NCBI RefSeq assembly: GCF_900113905.1
Contig: NZ_FORC01000001.1
Span: 1,114,060-1,178,059, forward strand
Direction: 5' to 3'
DNA length: 64,000 bases
DNA from: Phytopseudomonas argentinensis
GTDB lineage: Bacteria; Pseudomonadota; Gammaproteobacteria; Pseudomonadales; Pseudomonadaceae
Shown: positions 22,199-37,140 of the stretch, piece after piece
How positions within the stretch are numbered: position 1 is the first letter of the stretch
Layout: every line of letters starts with the position of its first letter
Translations under genes and position numbers: made by a program
Notes under the pieces: generated by a model
The model's input: the letters and a program-made list of their open reading frames with translations, nothing else
What the model was told of the DNA's origin: nothing
Database searches by the model: none

Positions 22199-22220
22199 GA
22201 CTCTTGCCTTCTCTCCTGAT

Positions 22221-23075
22221 TCATTGCACCGCAGCGGTATCGACCGCCACGGGTGCCGGCGGCTCGCGCCACGCAACGGCCAGGCCGTTGGCGTAACGCA
22301 GATCGACCCGCGCGATATTGTCTTTCTGGTCCTTCAGCGCCTTGCTGTAGATGGCGCCGAAACGACGTATTTTTTCCACCAGATGGTCGCGCCCCAGCAG
22401 CACTTCGATCCCCTGCCCGGTGGACAGGAACCAGCTACCACGCTCACGCAGTTCCAGGCGTGCCACGGTGAAGCCCATGGGGCGCAGCATCTGGCTCAGC
22501 ACCTGATACTGCTGCATCACTTGTTGCTGGGCCCGCTTCGGGCCGTCGAGCTGCGGCAAATTCTCGTAATGGGCCAGCTCCTTGGGCGCGAACGCCTGGC
22601 CCTGGTTGTTGAGCAGCGCTTCGTTGCCCCAGCGGGCGATCGGCAGTTGCTCCTCGAGCCGGACCATCACCTGATCGGGCCACACGCGGCGAACTTCGGC
22701 GTGGGCGATCCATGGCATCTGCTCCAGTTCGTGACGCATACCGACAAGGTCGACACTGAAGAAGCTCGCACTGACAAAAGGTTCAATGCGTTGCTGCACC
22801 GATTGCTGGCTGATGTAGCTCAGGTCGCCCTCCACGCTGATCTTGGCGATCGGCCGGTCGGCATAGGGCAGCAGACGCAGCGCCAGTTCGTAGGCACCGA
22901 AGCCCAGCACCAGCAGCAGCACCGGCCAGGTCAGGCGCTTGAACAGGCTGAAATTCGGCCGCGGCAAACGCACGCTGATCGGCTCCTTGGCCACCAGGCG
23001 GCTGGCGCCACGCGGCACGGCCTTGCCGCGCAGCGGCGTGCCTGAACCGGGCTGATGACGAAGGACGGCGCCCAT
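22221..23075 (-). CDS. ftsQ: cell division protein FtsQ
   Basis: The protein has 284 residues: a cytoplasmic tail, one membrane helix (about 50-70, [20 protein letters not shown]), a POTRA domain (starting [11 protein letters not shown]) and a periplasmic beta domain. FtsQ bridges the early ring to FtsB/FtsL and the FtsW-FtsI synthase. Its ATG is separated from the ddlB stop by two bases. Confidence 0.95.
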   Translation of the reverse strand: MGAVLRHQPGSGTPLRGKAVPRGASRLVAKEPISVRLPRPNFSLFKRLTWPVLLLVLGFGAYELALRLLPYADRPIAKISVEGDLSYISQQSVQQRIEPFVSASFFSVDLVGMRHELEQMPWIAHAEVRRVWPDQVMVRLEEQLPIARWGNEALLNNQGQAFAPKELAHYENLPQLDGPKRAQQQVMQQYQVLSQMLRPMGFTVARLELRERGSWFLSTGQGIEVLLGRDHLVEKIRRFGAIYSKALKDQKDNIARVDLRYANGLAVAWREPPAPVAVDTAAVQ

Positions 23076-23077
23076 GC

Positions 23078-25465
<2,388 letters not shown>

Positions 25466-25473
<8 letters not shown>

Positions 25474-26536
25474 GGGCCACCTCCAGGCAGACATCGACGA
25501 CGGTACGGGTGGCATCGGGCTTGGCCAGGCGACGTGCAGTGCTGGCCATTTGTTTGAGTCGTTCGGGGTGCATCAAGACCTCGGTCAGCTGCGCTGCCAG
25601 ATCGGCAGCGTCAGTGGAGCGTTGTGGCAGAAGGACGGCGGCGCCGTCTTTCGCGAGATAGCTGGCGTTGCGCGTCTGGTGGTCGTCGATCGCGTGGGGC
25701 AACGGCACCAGGAAAGCCGGCAGGCCGGCGGCAGCCAGTTCACTGACGGTCAGCGCGCCGGAGCGGCAGACCACCAGGTCGGCCCAGGCGTAGGCGCGGG
25801 CCATGTCGCTGATGAACGGGGCGACTTGCGCTTCGACGCCCACAGCGCTGTAACGTTCGCCGGTCACCGTGGCGTGCTGCTTGCCCGCCTGATGAAAGAC
25901 TTCCGGGCGCAGCTCGGCAGATACCTGCGCCAGCGCCTCCGGCAGCAATTTGTTCAACGGCTCGGCCCCCAGGCTGCCACCGAGAATCAGCAGGCGTGGC
26001 CGACGACCGGTCAGCGCATCGCGGGGCGTTTCCAGGAACAGCTCCTCGCGCACCGGGTTGCCGGTGGTACGACGCTTGTCGGACGCGGCGAAGGTGTCGG
26101 GGAAAGCCTCGCAGACCCGGCTGGCGAATGCCACCAGGCTGCGATTGGCGGTACCGGCCACGGCATTCTGCTCGTGAATGATCAGCGGCACGCCGGCCAG
26201 CTTGGCCGCCAGGCCGCCGGGGCCGGTCACGTAGCCGCCCATGCCGAGCACGCAGAGCGGCTGCAGCTCGCGCACCACCTTGCGCGCCTGGAACAGCGCT
26301 TTGATCAACTGCAGCGGCGCCTTGAGCAGCGACAGCTTGCTCTTGCCGCGCAGGCCAGTGACGTTGATCAGGTGCAACGGCAGACCGGCAGCCGGCACCA
26401 GTTCGTTCTCGATGCCGCGCGGCGTGCCCAGCCAGTGCACACGGTAGCCGCGCGCCTGGAACTCGCGCGCACAGGCCAATGCCGGGAACACATGGCCACC
26501 GGTGCCGCCAGCCATGATCAGTACGTTACCGGCCAT
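25466..26536 (-). CDS. murG: UDP-GlcNAc:lipid I N-acetylglucosaminyltransferase
   Basis: The ATG at 26536 gives 356 residues starting [20 protein letters not shown]; the first glycine loop GGTGGHV identifies MurG. The second is [12 protein letters not shown] near residue 185. MurG makes lipid II at the inner face of the membrane. The start lies within the last codons of ftsW (11-bp overlap). Confidence 0.97.
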
Positions 26537-27746
26537 GCTGCACCTCCCGTTCGGGCTCGGGGAAGTCGGCCTCATCGAACTCGATGTCCTCATTGCCCAG
26601 GCCATTGCGCGTTTCCCACTCGATGCGCAACAACAGCGCCAGGCTGACGCAGCAGATCACCAGGGAGCTGCCGCCGTAACTGAGGAACGGCAGGGTCAGG
26701 CCCTTGGTGGGCAGCAGGCCGATGTTCACACCGATATTGATCAGGAACTGGCCGATCCACAGGAAGCCCAGGCCGAAGGCCACGTAGGCGGAGAAGAACT
26801 GCTTGGCCTTTTCTGCCCACAGGCCGATATACAGGGCGCGAACACTGACGAACACGAACAGGCCAACGGTGGCCAGCGCGCCGACCAGGCCCAGCTCTTC
26901 AGCCAGTACCGAGAACACGAAGTCGGTGTGCGCTTCGGGCAGGTAGAACTGCTTCTGGATACTGTTGCCCAGGCCTACGCCCAGCCACTCGCCGCGACCA
27001 AAGGCGATCAACGCCTGGGTCAACTGGTAGCCGGAGCCGTACTGATCGGCCCAGGGGTCGGTAAAGGTGATCAGACGCTGCAGGCGATACTCCTGGCTCT
27101 GCACCAGGACGAACACCGCACCAACCGCCAGGGCGACCATCAGCAGGAAACGGAACAGGCCAACGCCGCCGAGAAACAGCATGGCCATGGCCGCGCCCAT
27201 CATTACCACCGTAGCGCCGAAGTCGGGCTCGAGCAGCAGCAGGAAGGCCATCGGCAGCAGCACCACGAAAGGCTTGAAGAAGCCCGCCCAGCTCTCGCGC
27301 ACTTCTTCCTGGCGACGCACCAGATAGCCGGCCAGATACAGCACCACGAAAACCTTGGCGATCTCCGAAGGCTGGATGTTGAAGGCACCGAAACCGATCC
27401 AGCGCTTGGCACCGTTGACCTCACGGCCAATGCCGGGCAGCAGCACCAATACCAGCAGGGCGACGGCCACCAGCAGCAGCAACCAGCTGTGGCGCTGCCA
27501 GGTGGCCAGCGGAATCATCAGCACCACGCCAGCGGCGCCCAGGCCGATGGCCAGGTACACCAGGTGGCGAATCATGTAGTACAGCGGGCTGCCGGTGTTA
27601 ACCGCCGCCACCTCGGTGGAGGCCGAGGAAATCATCACCAGGCCGAGGCCGAGCAGCGCCAGGCAACCGGCGAGCATCGGGAAATCCATGTCCAGGCCGC
27701 GACGACTGAACAACGGGGACGGATAAGGGCGCAGGAAGGACAGCAT
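26526..27746 (-). CDS. ftsW: SEDS peptidoglycan glycosyltransferase FtsW
   Basis: The protein has 406 residues and about ten membrane helices. SEDS features include the KWIGFGAFNIQPSEIAK-like segment (here RWIGFGAFNIQPSEIAK, about 138-154) and the C-terminal LPFLSYGGSS. FtsW polymerises lipid II with FtsI at the septum. The ATG overlaps the murD stop by one base. Confidence 0.97.
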   Translation of the reverse strand: MLSFLRPYPSPLFSRRGLDMDFPMLAGCLALLGLGLVMISSASTEVAAVNTGSPLYYMIRHLVYLAIGLGAAGVVLMIPLATWQRHSWLLLLVAVALLVLVLLPGIGREVNGAKRWIGFGAFNIQPSEIAKVFVVLYLAGYLVRRQEEVRESWAGFFKPFVVLLPMAFLLLLEPDFGATVVMMGAAMAMLFLGGVGLFRFLLMVALAVGAVFVLVQSQEYRLQRLITFTDPWADQYGSGYQLTQALIAFGRGEWLGVGLGNSIQKQFYLPEAHTDFVFSVLAEELGLVGALATVGLFVFVSVRALYIGLWAEKAKQFFSAYVAFGLGFLWIGQFLINIGVNIGLLPTKGLTLPFLSYGGSSLVICCVSLALLLRIEWETRNGLGNEDIEFDEADFPEPEREVQHGR

Positions 27747-29092
27747 CAGACGAGCGCCTCCACGGCCTGGGCGAACAGGCGCCCGCGTTCTTCGAAGTTC
27801 TTGAACATGTCAAGGCTCGCGCAGGCCGGCGACAGCAGCACCGCGTCGCCGCTCTGGGCAACGGCGGCAGCCTGCTGCACTGCGGCCTGCAGGCTGTCGA
27901 CGCGGACAATATCCACGGCGCCATCGAATACCGCGGCCAGTTTGTCGGCATCACGGCCAAGCAGCACCACCGCGCGGCAATGGGCCGCGACCGGCTGGCG
28001 CAGGCTGGAGAAGTCGGCGCCCTTGCCGTCGCCACCGGCGATCAACACCAGCTTGCCGGTGATGTCGGCGCCAAGGCCTTCGATGGCCGCCAGGGCAGCC
28101 CCGACGTTGGTGGCTTTGGAATCATCGTAATAGCTCACCCCGCCGCGCTCGCCGACCCACTGGCAGCGATGCGCCAAGCCGGTGAAGGCCTTGAGGGTAT
28201 CGAGCATGGCTGCCATCGGCAGGCCCACGGCGTGACCGAGCGCCAGCGCCGCCAGGGCGTTGGACTGATTGTGCGCGCCCCGCACCTTCAGCTCGCGCAC
28301 CGGCAGCAGCGCCTCGAACTGATAGGCCAGGTATTTCTCGCCATTTTCCTCGAGCAGGCCGAAACGCTTGAAGTCCGGCTTGCCGAGACCAAAGCTCCAG
28401 CATGGCACCTGGTCGGCGATCATCGGCCGCGACAGCGGATCGTCACGGTTCACCACCACCTGCCGCGCGCCTCGGAAGATGCGGTGTTTGGCCAGGTGAT
28501 AGGCCGGCAGATCTGCATAGCGATCCATGTGGTCTTCGCTGACGTTCAGGCAGGTGGCCACTTCGGCGTTGAGCAGTTCGGTGGTTTCCAACTGGAAGCT
28601 GGACAGCTCGATCACGTACAGCTCGACGTCATCGGCCAGCAGGTCCAGCGCCGGCGTGCCAAGGTTGCCGCCCACGGCAACCTTGCGACCGGCGGCTGCC
28701 GCCATCTCGCCGACCAGGGTGGTCACGGTGCTCTTGGCGTTGGAGCCGGTGATGGCCACGATCGGCGCCTTCGCTTCGCGAGCGAACAGATCGATATCGC
28801 CGGACAATTTGGCGCCACGCTTGGCCGCTTCCTGCAGGGCCGGGGTGGCCACGGCCAAGCCGGGACTGATCAGCAGCTCGCTGGCCCGGGCGAGGAAGTC
28901 CACGTCCAGCTCGCCACAACGCACTTCGACCTGCGGGAACAGTTCACGCAAGGTGCTGAGCTCCGGCGGATTGGCACGGGTATCGACCACGGCGAAGCGC
29001 ACGCCCTGGCGCGCTAGGTAGCGCACCAGGGACATGCCGCTCTTGCCGAGGCCGACAACGATGCGGAATTGGTCGGAAGCGATCAGGCTCAT
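27746..29092 (-). CDS. murD: UDP-N-acetylmuramoylalanine--D-glutamate ligase
   Basis: The protein has 448 residues: N-terminal RIVVGLGKSGMSLVRYLA, and an ATP loop GSNAKSTVTTL (near residue 116) that differs slightly from the common GTNGKST, as in other pseudomonads. It adds D-Glu to UDP-MurNAc-L-Ala. It starts 7 bp after the mraY stop. Confidence 0.96.
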   Translation of the reverse strand: MSLIASDQFRIVVGLGKSGMSLVRYLARQGVRFAVVDTRANPPELSTLRELFPQVEVRCGELDVDFLARASELLISPGLAVATPALQEAAKRGAKLSGDIDLFAREAKAPIVAITGSNAKSTVTTLVGEMAAAAGRKVAVGGNLGTPALDLLADDVELYVIELSSFQLETTELLNAEVATCLNVSEDHMDRYADLPAYHLAKHRIFRGARQVVVNRDDPLSRPMIADQVPCWSFGLGKPDFKRFGLLEENGEKYLAYQFEALLPVRELKVRGAHNQSNALAALALGHAVGLPMAAMLDTLKAFTGLAHRCQWVGERGGVSYYDDSKATNVGAALAAIEGLGADITGKLVLIAGGDGKGADFSSLRQPVAAHCRAVVLLGRDADKLAAVFDGAVDIVRVDSLQAAVQQAAAVAQSGDAVLLSPACASLDMFKNFEERGRLFAQAVEALV

Positions 29093-29099
29093 GCTGTCC

Positions 29100-30182
29100 T
29101 CAACGCAGTTTCAAAGTAGCGAGGCCGATCAACACCAGAATGACGGTGATGATCCAGAAACGAACGATGACCCGTGGCTCGGGCCAACCCTTCAACTCGA
29201 AATGGTGGTGAATCGGTGCCATGCGGAACACCCGCTTGCCGGTCAGCTTGAAGCTGGCGACCTGGATGATCACCGACAGGGTTTCCATGACGAACACGCC
29301 GCCCATGATGAACAGCACGATTTCCTGGCGCACGATCACGGCGATGGTGCCCAGTGCGGCGCCCAGCGCCAGCGCGCCGACGTCGCCCATGAACACCTGC
29401 GCCGGGTAGGTGTTGAACCAAAGGAAGCCCAGGCCGGCGCCGATCAGCGCGCCGCAGAACACGATCAGCTCGCCAGCCCCCGGGACGTAGGGAATCAGCA
29501 GGTACTCGGAGAAATTCACGTTGCCCGACAGGTAGCAGAAGATGCCCAGGGCGCCACCGACCATCACGGTGGGCAGGATCGCCAGGCCGTCGAGGCCGTC
29601 GGTGAGGTTCACCGCGTTGCTGGAGCCGACGATGACGAAATAGGTCAGCACCACGAAGCCGATGCCCAGCGGAATGCTCACATCCTTGAGCAGCGGCACG
29701 ATCAGGGTGGTTTCGACCGGCGTCTGGGCGGTCATATAAAGGAAGGTGGCCGCGCCGATTCCGAATACCGACTGCCAGAAATACTTCCAGCGGCTCGGCA
29801 GGCCGCGCGAGTTCTTCTCGATCACCTTGCGGTAGTCATCGACCCAGCCAATGGCGCCGAACAGCAGGGTGACGATCAGCACCACCCATACGTAGCGGTT
29901 GCTCAGGTCGGCCCACAGCAGGGTACTGACGGCGATGGCCGAGAGAATCAACGCGCCACCCATGGTCGGCGTGCCCTTCTTCGACAGGTGCGATTGCGGA
30001 CCATCGTTACGCACTGCCTGGCCGATCTGGCGGATCTGCAGGGTACGGATCATCCAGGGGCCCAGGAACAGCGCCAGCGCGAGCGCCGTCAGCACGCCGA
30101 GAATCCCGCGCAGGGTCAGGTACTGAAAGACCGCGAAGCCCTTGTGGAACTGTTGCAGATACTCTGCCAGCAGCAGCAGCAT
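29100..30182 (-). CDS. mraY: phospho-N-acetylmuramoyl-pentapeptide transferase
   Basis: The protein has 360 residues and ten membrane helices. MraY family motifs are present: GWVDDYRKV (Asp pair for Mg and undecaprenyl phosphate), [10 protein letters not shown] and the HHHFE loop near residue 325. It makes lipid I. The ATG abuts the murF stop. Confidence 0.98.
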   Translation of the reverse strand: MLLLLAEYLQQFHKGFAVFQYLTLRGILGVLTALALALFLGPWMIRTLQIRQIGQAVRNDGPQSHLSKKGTPTMGGALILSAIAVSTLLWADLSNRYVWVVLIVTLLFGAIGWVDDYRKVIEKNSRGLPSRWKYFWQSVFGIGAATFLYMTAQTPVETTLIVPLLKDVSIPLGIGFVVLTYFVIVGSSNAVNLTDGLDGLAILPTVMVGGALGIFCYLSGNVNFSEYLLIPYVPGAGELIVFCGALIGAGLGFLWFNTYPAQVFMGDVGALALGAALGTIAVIVRQEIVLFIMGGVFVMETLSVIIQVASFKLTGKRVFRMAPIHHHFELKGWPEPRVIVRFWIITVILVLIGLATLKLR

Positions 30183-31562
30183 TTAGTGACTCTCCCCACT
30201 GTCGTCACACAATGCGACGACGACGTTTTCCATCGCGGCGCTGCGTGAACCTTTAATTAGAATGGTGCTGTCGCCGGGCTCGGCGCGTACCGCATCGATC
30301 AGCGCGGCCTGGTCGGCGAAATGCCGGCCATTGGCGCCAAAGGCCTGCACGGCATGTTTCATCTGGGGGCCAACCGCATAGAGCACGTCGGCCTTGCCGA
30401 TCGCGTACTCGCCGACTTCGCGATGGCCCTGCTCGGACCAGGCGCCCAGCTCACCGATATCGCCGAGCACCAGCACCTTGCGGCCGGAGAAGCCGGCGAG
30501 GATGTCGATGGCTGCACAGATCGAAGCGGGGTTGGCGTTATAGGTGTCGTCGATCACCCGGGCGCCGTTGCGCGCCAGTTGCGCCACGGCACGGCCCTTG
30601 ACCGGCAGCAGGCTTTCCAGACCGTTCTTGATGGCCACCAGCGGCACCGCCAGGGCGTGAGCCGCGGCGGCGGCGGCCAGTGCGTTGGCCACGTTGTGCT
30701 CACCGAGCAGATTCAGCTGCACGCGGGCCTGGCCCTCGTGGCAGAACAGCGTGAATGCCGGGCAGCCACGCGGGTCGCGGCTCAGCTCGCTGGCATGGAA
30801 GTCGGCGCGGGCGTCACGCAGGGCGAAGCTCAGTACCCGACGGCCGGCGGCACGCTTGACCCAGCGCTCGAACGCCACGTCATCGCGGTTGAGCACGGCA
30901 ACACCGGTTTCGCCCAGGCCTTCGAGGATTTCGCCCTTGGCCAGCACGATGTTCTCGGGACCGCCGAACTCGCCAACATGGGCACTGCCCGCGTTGGTGA
31001 TAATGGCCACTTGCGGCCTGGTCAGGCCGACGGTGTAGGCGATCTCGCCGATACCCGAGGCGCCCAGTTCGATGACTGCGCCGGTATGCTCCGGGCCCAG
31101 TTCCAGCAGGGTCAAGGGGACGCCCAGCTGGTTGTTCAGGTTGCCTCGGGTCGCCAGCACGGCGCCGCCATCTTCAACGCAAGAGGCGCGCAGGATGGCC
31201 GCAAGCATTTCCTTGACGGTGGTCTTGCCGCTGGAGCCGGTCACCGCTGCCAGCAGGCCACCGTAGGCCTGGCGGTTGAGCGCGCCCAGCTGGCCGAGGG
31301 CCAGGGTGGTATCGGCCACAACCAGCTGCGGCAGGTCGACGTCCGCGACTTCACGCGCCACCAGCGCGGCGACGGCGCCCTTGGCCGCGACCTGGGCCAG
31401 GTAATCGTGACCATCGAAGCGCGGACCGCTGAGGGCGACGAACAGCTGGCCCGGCACAATGCTGCGGCTGTCGGTGCTGACCGCCGCGAAGGCGCAGTCT
31501 TCACCGATCACGCGGCCGTTCAGGGCACCAGCCACTTCACTCAACCGCAATGCCTTAAGCAT
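30183..31562 (-). CDS. murF: UDP-MurNAc-tripeptide--D-alanyl-D-alanine ligase
   Basis: The ATG at 31562 gives 459 residues starting MLKALRLSEVAGALNG; the 30-residue upstream extension lies in murE and is rejected. The ATP loop is GSSGKTTVKEM, followed by the Mur central and C-terminal domains (DTYNANPASICAAID). It adds the D-Ala-D-Ala made by DdlB. The start overlaps murE by eight bases. Confidence 0.96.
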   Translation of the reverse strand: MLKALRLSEVAGALNGRVIGEDCAFAAVSTDSRSIVPGQLFVALSGPRFDGHDYLAQVAAKGAVAALVAREVADVDLPQLVVADTTLALGQLGALNRQAYGGLLAAVTGSSGKTTVKEMLAAILRASCVEDGGAVLATRGNLNNQLGVPLTLLELGPEHTGAVIELGASGIGEIAYTVGLTRPQVAIITNAGSAHVGEFGGPENIVLAKGEILEGLGETGVAVLNRDDVAFERWVKRAAGRRVLSFALRDARADFHASELSRDPRGCPAFTLFCHEGQARVQLNLLGEHNVANALAAAAAAHALAVPLVAIKNGLESLLPVKGRAVAQLARNGARVIDDTYNANPASICAAIDILAGFSGRKVLVLGDIGELGAWSEQGHREVGEYAIGKADVLYAVGPQMKHAVQAFGANGRHFADQAALIDAVRAEPGDSTILIKGSRSAAMENVVVALCDDSGESH

Positions 31563-33017
31563 GTGCCGCCTCCCATGCTGCCAGTGCACGACCGGCTTCC
31601 TGCAGATCGGAGAACGGCTGGCGCACGCCGTCGATTTCCTGGTAATCCTCATGGCCCTTGCCGGCCAGCACCACCACGTCGCCCACCTGGGCCTCGCCGA
31701 TCAGCTGGGCGATGGCATCACCGCGGCCGTGCATGAAGCGCACCTGCCCGACGTTGCCGAAACCGGCGCGAATATCCTCGAAGATCTGCTCGGGCGACTC
31801 GCTACGCGGGTTGTCATCGGTGACCAGCGCAGCGTCGGCAAGGCGCTCGACCACTTCGGCCATCAGCGGCCGTTTGCCGCGATCACGGTCGCCACCGCAG
31901 CCAAACAGGCACAGCAGACGACCCGTGACGTGGGGGCGCAGCGCACCCAGTACCTGCTCCAGTGCGTCCGGGGTATGGGCGTAGTCGACCACCACCAGCG
32001 GCGCCTGTTGCCCGCCGAGACGCTGCATGCGGCCAATCGGCCCTTGCAGGCGCGGCAGCGCCTTGAGAATTTCGTCCAGCGGGTAATCCATGGCCACCAG
32101 GGCACCTACCACGGCCAGCAGGTTGCTGAGGTTGAAGCGCCCCAGCAACGAGCTGCGCAGGTTGCCTTCGCCACGGGGGGTGACCAGGGTGGCTCGCACG
32201 CCCTGATCATCGAAGTGAATATCCCGGCAGAACAGGTAGGCGCTCTGATCCTCCAGGCTGTAGCCGATCAGGCGCGAGTCGCGCTCCTGGGCGGCCAACT
32301 GGCGGCCCGTGGCGTCATCCAGGTTGATGACCCGGGCACGCAGGCTCGGCCAGGCGAACAGCGCCGCCTTGGCGGCCTGGTAGGCGTCCATCGAGCCGTG
32401 ATAGTCGAGGTGATCGCGGGACAGGTTGGTGAACACCGCCACGTCGAAATCCAATGCCGCCACCCGGCCCTGATGCAGGCCATGGGACGAGACTTCCATG
32501 GCGATGGCTCGTGCGCCGCTCTTCTTCAGACCGGCCAGGGTCGCCTGCACGCCGATCGGATCCGGCGTGGTGTGCAGGCTCTGGGCCAGGGCGCCATAGA
32601 AACCGTTGCCGAGGGTGCCGACGATACCGCAAGGCTCGCCGAGCAGGTCCAGAGCCTGGGCCAGCAGCTGGCTGACGCTGGTCTTGCCGTTGGTGCCGGT
32701 GATGCCGACCATGTGCAGACCACGGCTCGGCTCGCCATAGAAGCGACCGGCAATGGCCGACAATTGCCCGGCCAGGCCTTTGATGGCGACCAGTTCGGCA
32801 CTCTCGGCGGTCATCGGTAGCGCGCCATCGACTTCATAGGCAACCGCGGCGGCGCCACGGGAAATCGCGTCGGCAATATGCACGCGACCGTCCTGGCGAG
32901 TGCCGGGCACGGCCAGGAACAGATCGCCAGGGCGTACCTGGCGGCTATCGAGGGTCAGCTCGCGGATCAGCACGCCGCTGCTGGCCTGGGGCAACAGTTG
33001 ATTCAATGGCATGGGCA

Positions 33018-33018
<1 letters not shown>
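31555..33018 (-). CDS. murE: UDP-MurNAc-L-Ala-D-Glu--meso-diaminopimelate ligase
   Basis: The ATG at 33018, overlapping the ftsI stop by one base (TGATG), gives 487 residues (MPMPLNQLLPQ). A second Met two residues on is an alternative. The ATP loop is GTNGKTSVSQL and the DNPR motif (TDDNPRSESP) selects meso-diaminopimelate, so the wall is the Gram-negative DAP type. The longer open frame reaching 33576 is an ftsI shadow. Confidence 0.96.
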
Positions 33019-35046
<2,028 letters not shown>

Positions 35047-35050
<4 letters not shown>

Positions 35051-35988
35051 CGCAGTTTCTCCGCGACACGCATGACCGCGCTGCGCGAGCGTGGGTTGGC
35101 CTTGAGTTCGGCTTCGCTGGCGAACTGCGGTTTACCGATCAGCTTCAGGCGCGGCTCGAAGGCTTTCGGGATGATCGGCAGGTCACGGGGCAGCTTGTCC
35201 ATCTCGCCCTTGGCATGCTTGCGCATGAACTGCTTGACGATGCGGTCTTCCAGGGAGTGGAAGCTGATCACCACCAGACGGCCGCCCACTTCCAGGTTTT
35301 CCAGCGCGGCGTCGAGACCACGCTCAAGGTCGCCCAGCTCGTTGTTCACATGAATGCGCAGGCCCTGGAAGGCGCGGGTCGCCGGGTTCTTGCCCTTTTC
35401 CCAGGCGGGGTTGGCCACGGTCAGCACCTGCGCCAGGTCGGCGGTGCGCTCGAAAGGCTGCTCCTGGCGGCGCGCTACCACGGCACGGGCCATGCGTCTG
35501 GCGAAGCGCTCTTCACCGTATTCCTTGAATACCCGGGCGATTTCCTCTTCATCGGCGCTGGCGATGAACTGCGCGGCACTGACGCCACGAGAGGGATCCA
35601 TGCGCATGTCCAGGGGGCCGTCATTGAGAAAGCTGAAGCCGCGCTCGGCGTCATCCAGCTGCGGCGACGACACGCCCAGATCCAGCAGGATGCCGCTGAC
35701 CTTGCCAGCGAGGCCGCGGACAGCGAGTTCGTCACCGAGTTCCGCAAAGCTGCGCTGCACAACGACAAAGCGGCCGTCTTCGGCCGCCAGCGTATTTCCA
35801 GTCGCGATTGCGAGAGGGTCCTTGTCGAACCCCAGCAAGCGACCGCCTGGCCCGATCCGCTCGAGGATCAACCGGCTGTGCCCGCCCCGCCCGAACGTGC
35901 CATCCACATAGCAGCCATCGGCGCGCAATGAGAGCGCCGCAACGGCCTCCTCAAGCAACACGGTGATATGGCGGTAGGTAGCGGTCAT
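35047..35988 (-). CDS. rsmH: 16S rRNA m4C1402 methyltransferase RsmH
   Basis: The ATG at 35988 gives 313 residues ([16 protein letters not shown]); an in-frame GTG two codons upstream (35994) overlaps the mraZ stop and is possible. The SAM site is [12 protein letters not shown], with the conserved [11 protein letters not shown] near the C-terminus. It N4-methylates C1402 in the ribosomal P site; the partner 2'-O methylase RsmI is encoded 1.2 kb upstream. Confidence 0.96.
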
Positions 35989-35990
35989 GT

Positions 35991-36446
35991 TCACAGAATC
36001 AGGTCACGAAGGTCATCGGAAAGAGCACCCGGTTGCTTGATGGCGGCCAGATCGGCATCGGCCACGGCATTCCAGGAATCCTCATCCCACAATTGAAATT
36101 TGTTTAGCTGCCCCACCAACATCGCGCGCTTGTCCAGCTTGGCGTATTCGCGCAACCGCGGTGGAACCAGGAAACGACCACTACCGTCCAGCTCGAGGTC
36201 GACGGCATTACCAATCAGCAGACGTTGCAGGCGACGGTTCTCTTCCCGAAAGGAAGCCAGCTCGCGCAGCTTGTTCTCGATGATTTCCCACTCCGGCAGC
36301 GGGTAGACACAAAGGCAGGGATCGATGGCATCAATGGTGACGATGAGCTGGCCGGCCGAACGCGAAACGAGCTCGTCCCGATACCGACTAGGCATCGCGA
36401 GCCGCCCCTTGGCGTCAAGACTTATGGCGTTAGCTCCGCGAAACAC
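35991..36446 (-). CDS. mraZ: transcriptional regulator MraZ
   Basis: The protein has 151 residues with two SpoVT/AbrB-like halves ([20 protein letters not shown] and [16 protein letters not shown]). MraZ forms a ring that represses its own dcw promoter by binding spaced GTGGG-type boxes. Matching boxes lie 43 bp upstream of the start. First gene of the cluster. Confidence 0.96.
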   Translation of the reverse strand: MFRGANAISLDAKGRLAMPSRYRDELVSRSAGQLIVTIDAIDPCLCVYPLPEWEIIENKLRELASFREENRRLQRLLIGNAVDLELDGSGRFLVPPRLREYAKLDKRAMLVGQLNKFQLWDEDSWNAVADADLAAIKQPGALSDDLRDLIL

Positions 36447-36488
36447 GATCGCGTTTCCCCTTTAATCAGCCATCTGCATCCAAAAAAA

Positions 36489-36513
36489 CCCACTTCATGC
36501 CACTTTTCACCAC
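36489..36513 (-). promoter_or_regulatory. MraZ operator, three GTGGN boxes
   Basis: On the minus strand three boxes, GTGGT (36513-36509), GTGGC (36503-36499) and GTGGG (36493-36489), are separated by exactly five bases each, the 10-bp period described for MraZ operators. They lie downstream of the -10 near the expected transcription start, where bound MraZ would block initiation. Confidence 0.82.
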
Positions 36514-36521
36514 CGGGGCAC

Positions 36522-36551
36522 ACTATAGGAACGCGCATGCCCCACCGTCAA
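36522..36551 (-). promoter_or_regulatory. main sigma70 promoter of the dcw cluster
   Basis: TTGACG (36551-36546) and TATAGT (36527-36522) are separated by 18 bp on the minus strand, about 75 bp before mraZ. The spacer contains one more GTGGG (36545-36541), out of phase with the operator boxes. Confidence 0.72.
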
Positions 36552-36753
36552 GGCGGGCCAGAACGGAAAATTCCTTATAGAACGGAGATTTAGCGAATAA
36601 AGGAGAGGTAAAGCGAGCGCTTGAAGCGGGAAAGATGGCTAAAAAACAAACACATACCGAGACCTACCCAACGAACTTAAAGTAGTTTGTTAAGAGTAAG
36701 ATTTTTTCGGTATTAGAAATGAGGGGATGTAGCGCAAAGCAGAAGGAAGGCGG
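36552..36753. other. mraZ-rnpB spacer, AT-rich
   Basis: Together with the mraZ promoter and operator this makes a gap of about 307 bp. The part 36590-36720 is markedly AT-rich against the rest of the window and holds no ORF. A weak inverted repeat (aacgaac/gtttgtt near 36672-36690) may help end rnpB transcription. Otherwise I see nothing. Confidence 0.5.
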
Positions 36754-37099
36754 AGAGTCGATCTATAAGCCGGGTTCTGTCGAGGACAGCCATTCCTCTA
36801 CGACGTACATCACTGCACGTCTTTAGCAACCTACCCGGTTCCAGCGCGGGCCACGCCAATGGAACCCTATTTGGTCTTGCTCCGAGTGGGGTTTGCCTAG
36901 CCACGGACTGTTACCAGCCGCGCGGTGCGCTCTTACCGCACCTTTTCACCCTTACCGGCGCCGAAGCGCTTAGGCGGTTATTTTCTGTGGCACTTTCCGT
37001 AGGCTCACGCCCCCCAGGCATTACCTGGCACTCTGCCCTATGGAGCCCGGACTTTCCTCCCCCTCCCAGATGGAAGGCAGCGACTGTCCGATCGACTCT
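36754..37099 (-). ncRNA. rnpB: RNase P RNA (M1, class A)
   Basis: On the minus strand the RNA begins AGAGTCGATCGGACAGTCGC and ends with the complementary GATCGACTCT, forming P1. The universal P4 strand GAGGAAAGTCCGGGCTCC (plus 37042-37060) and the 3' region AGAACCCGGCTTATAGATCG are present. It is the ribozyme that cuts 5' leaders from tRNA precursors. Its place between mraZ and rsmI is typical of Pseudomonas. Ends are set from P1 pairing and may be off by a few bases. Confidence 0.95.
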
Positions 37100-37140
37100 C
37101 CGCCGCCTAGGGTAACCGCTGGGACATGACGAGAACAAGT

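Noticed and set aside
26502..28130. 542-codon open frame opposite ftsW and murD
   Set aside because: Gln/His-rich antisense shadow; the minus-strand genes are certain.
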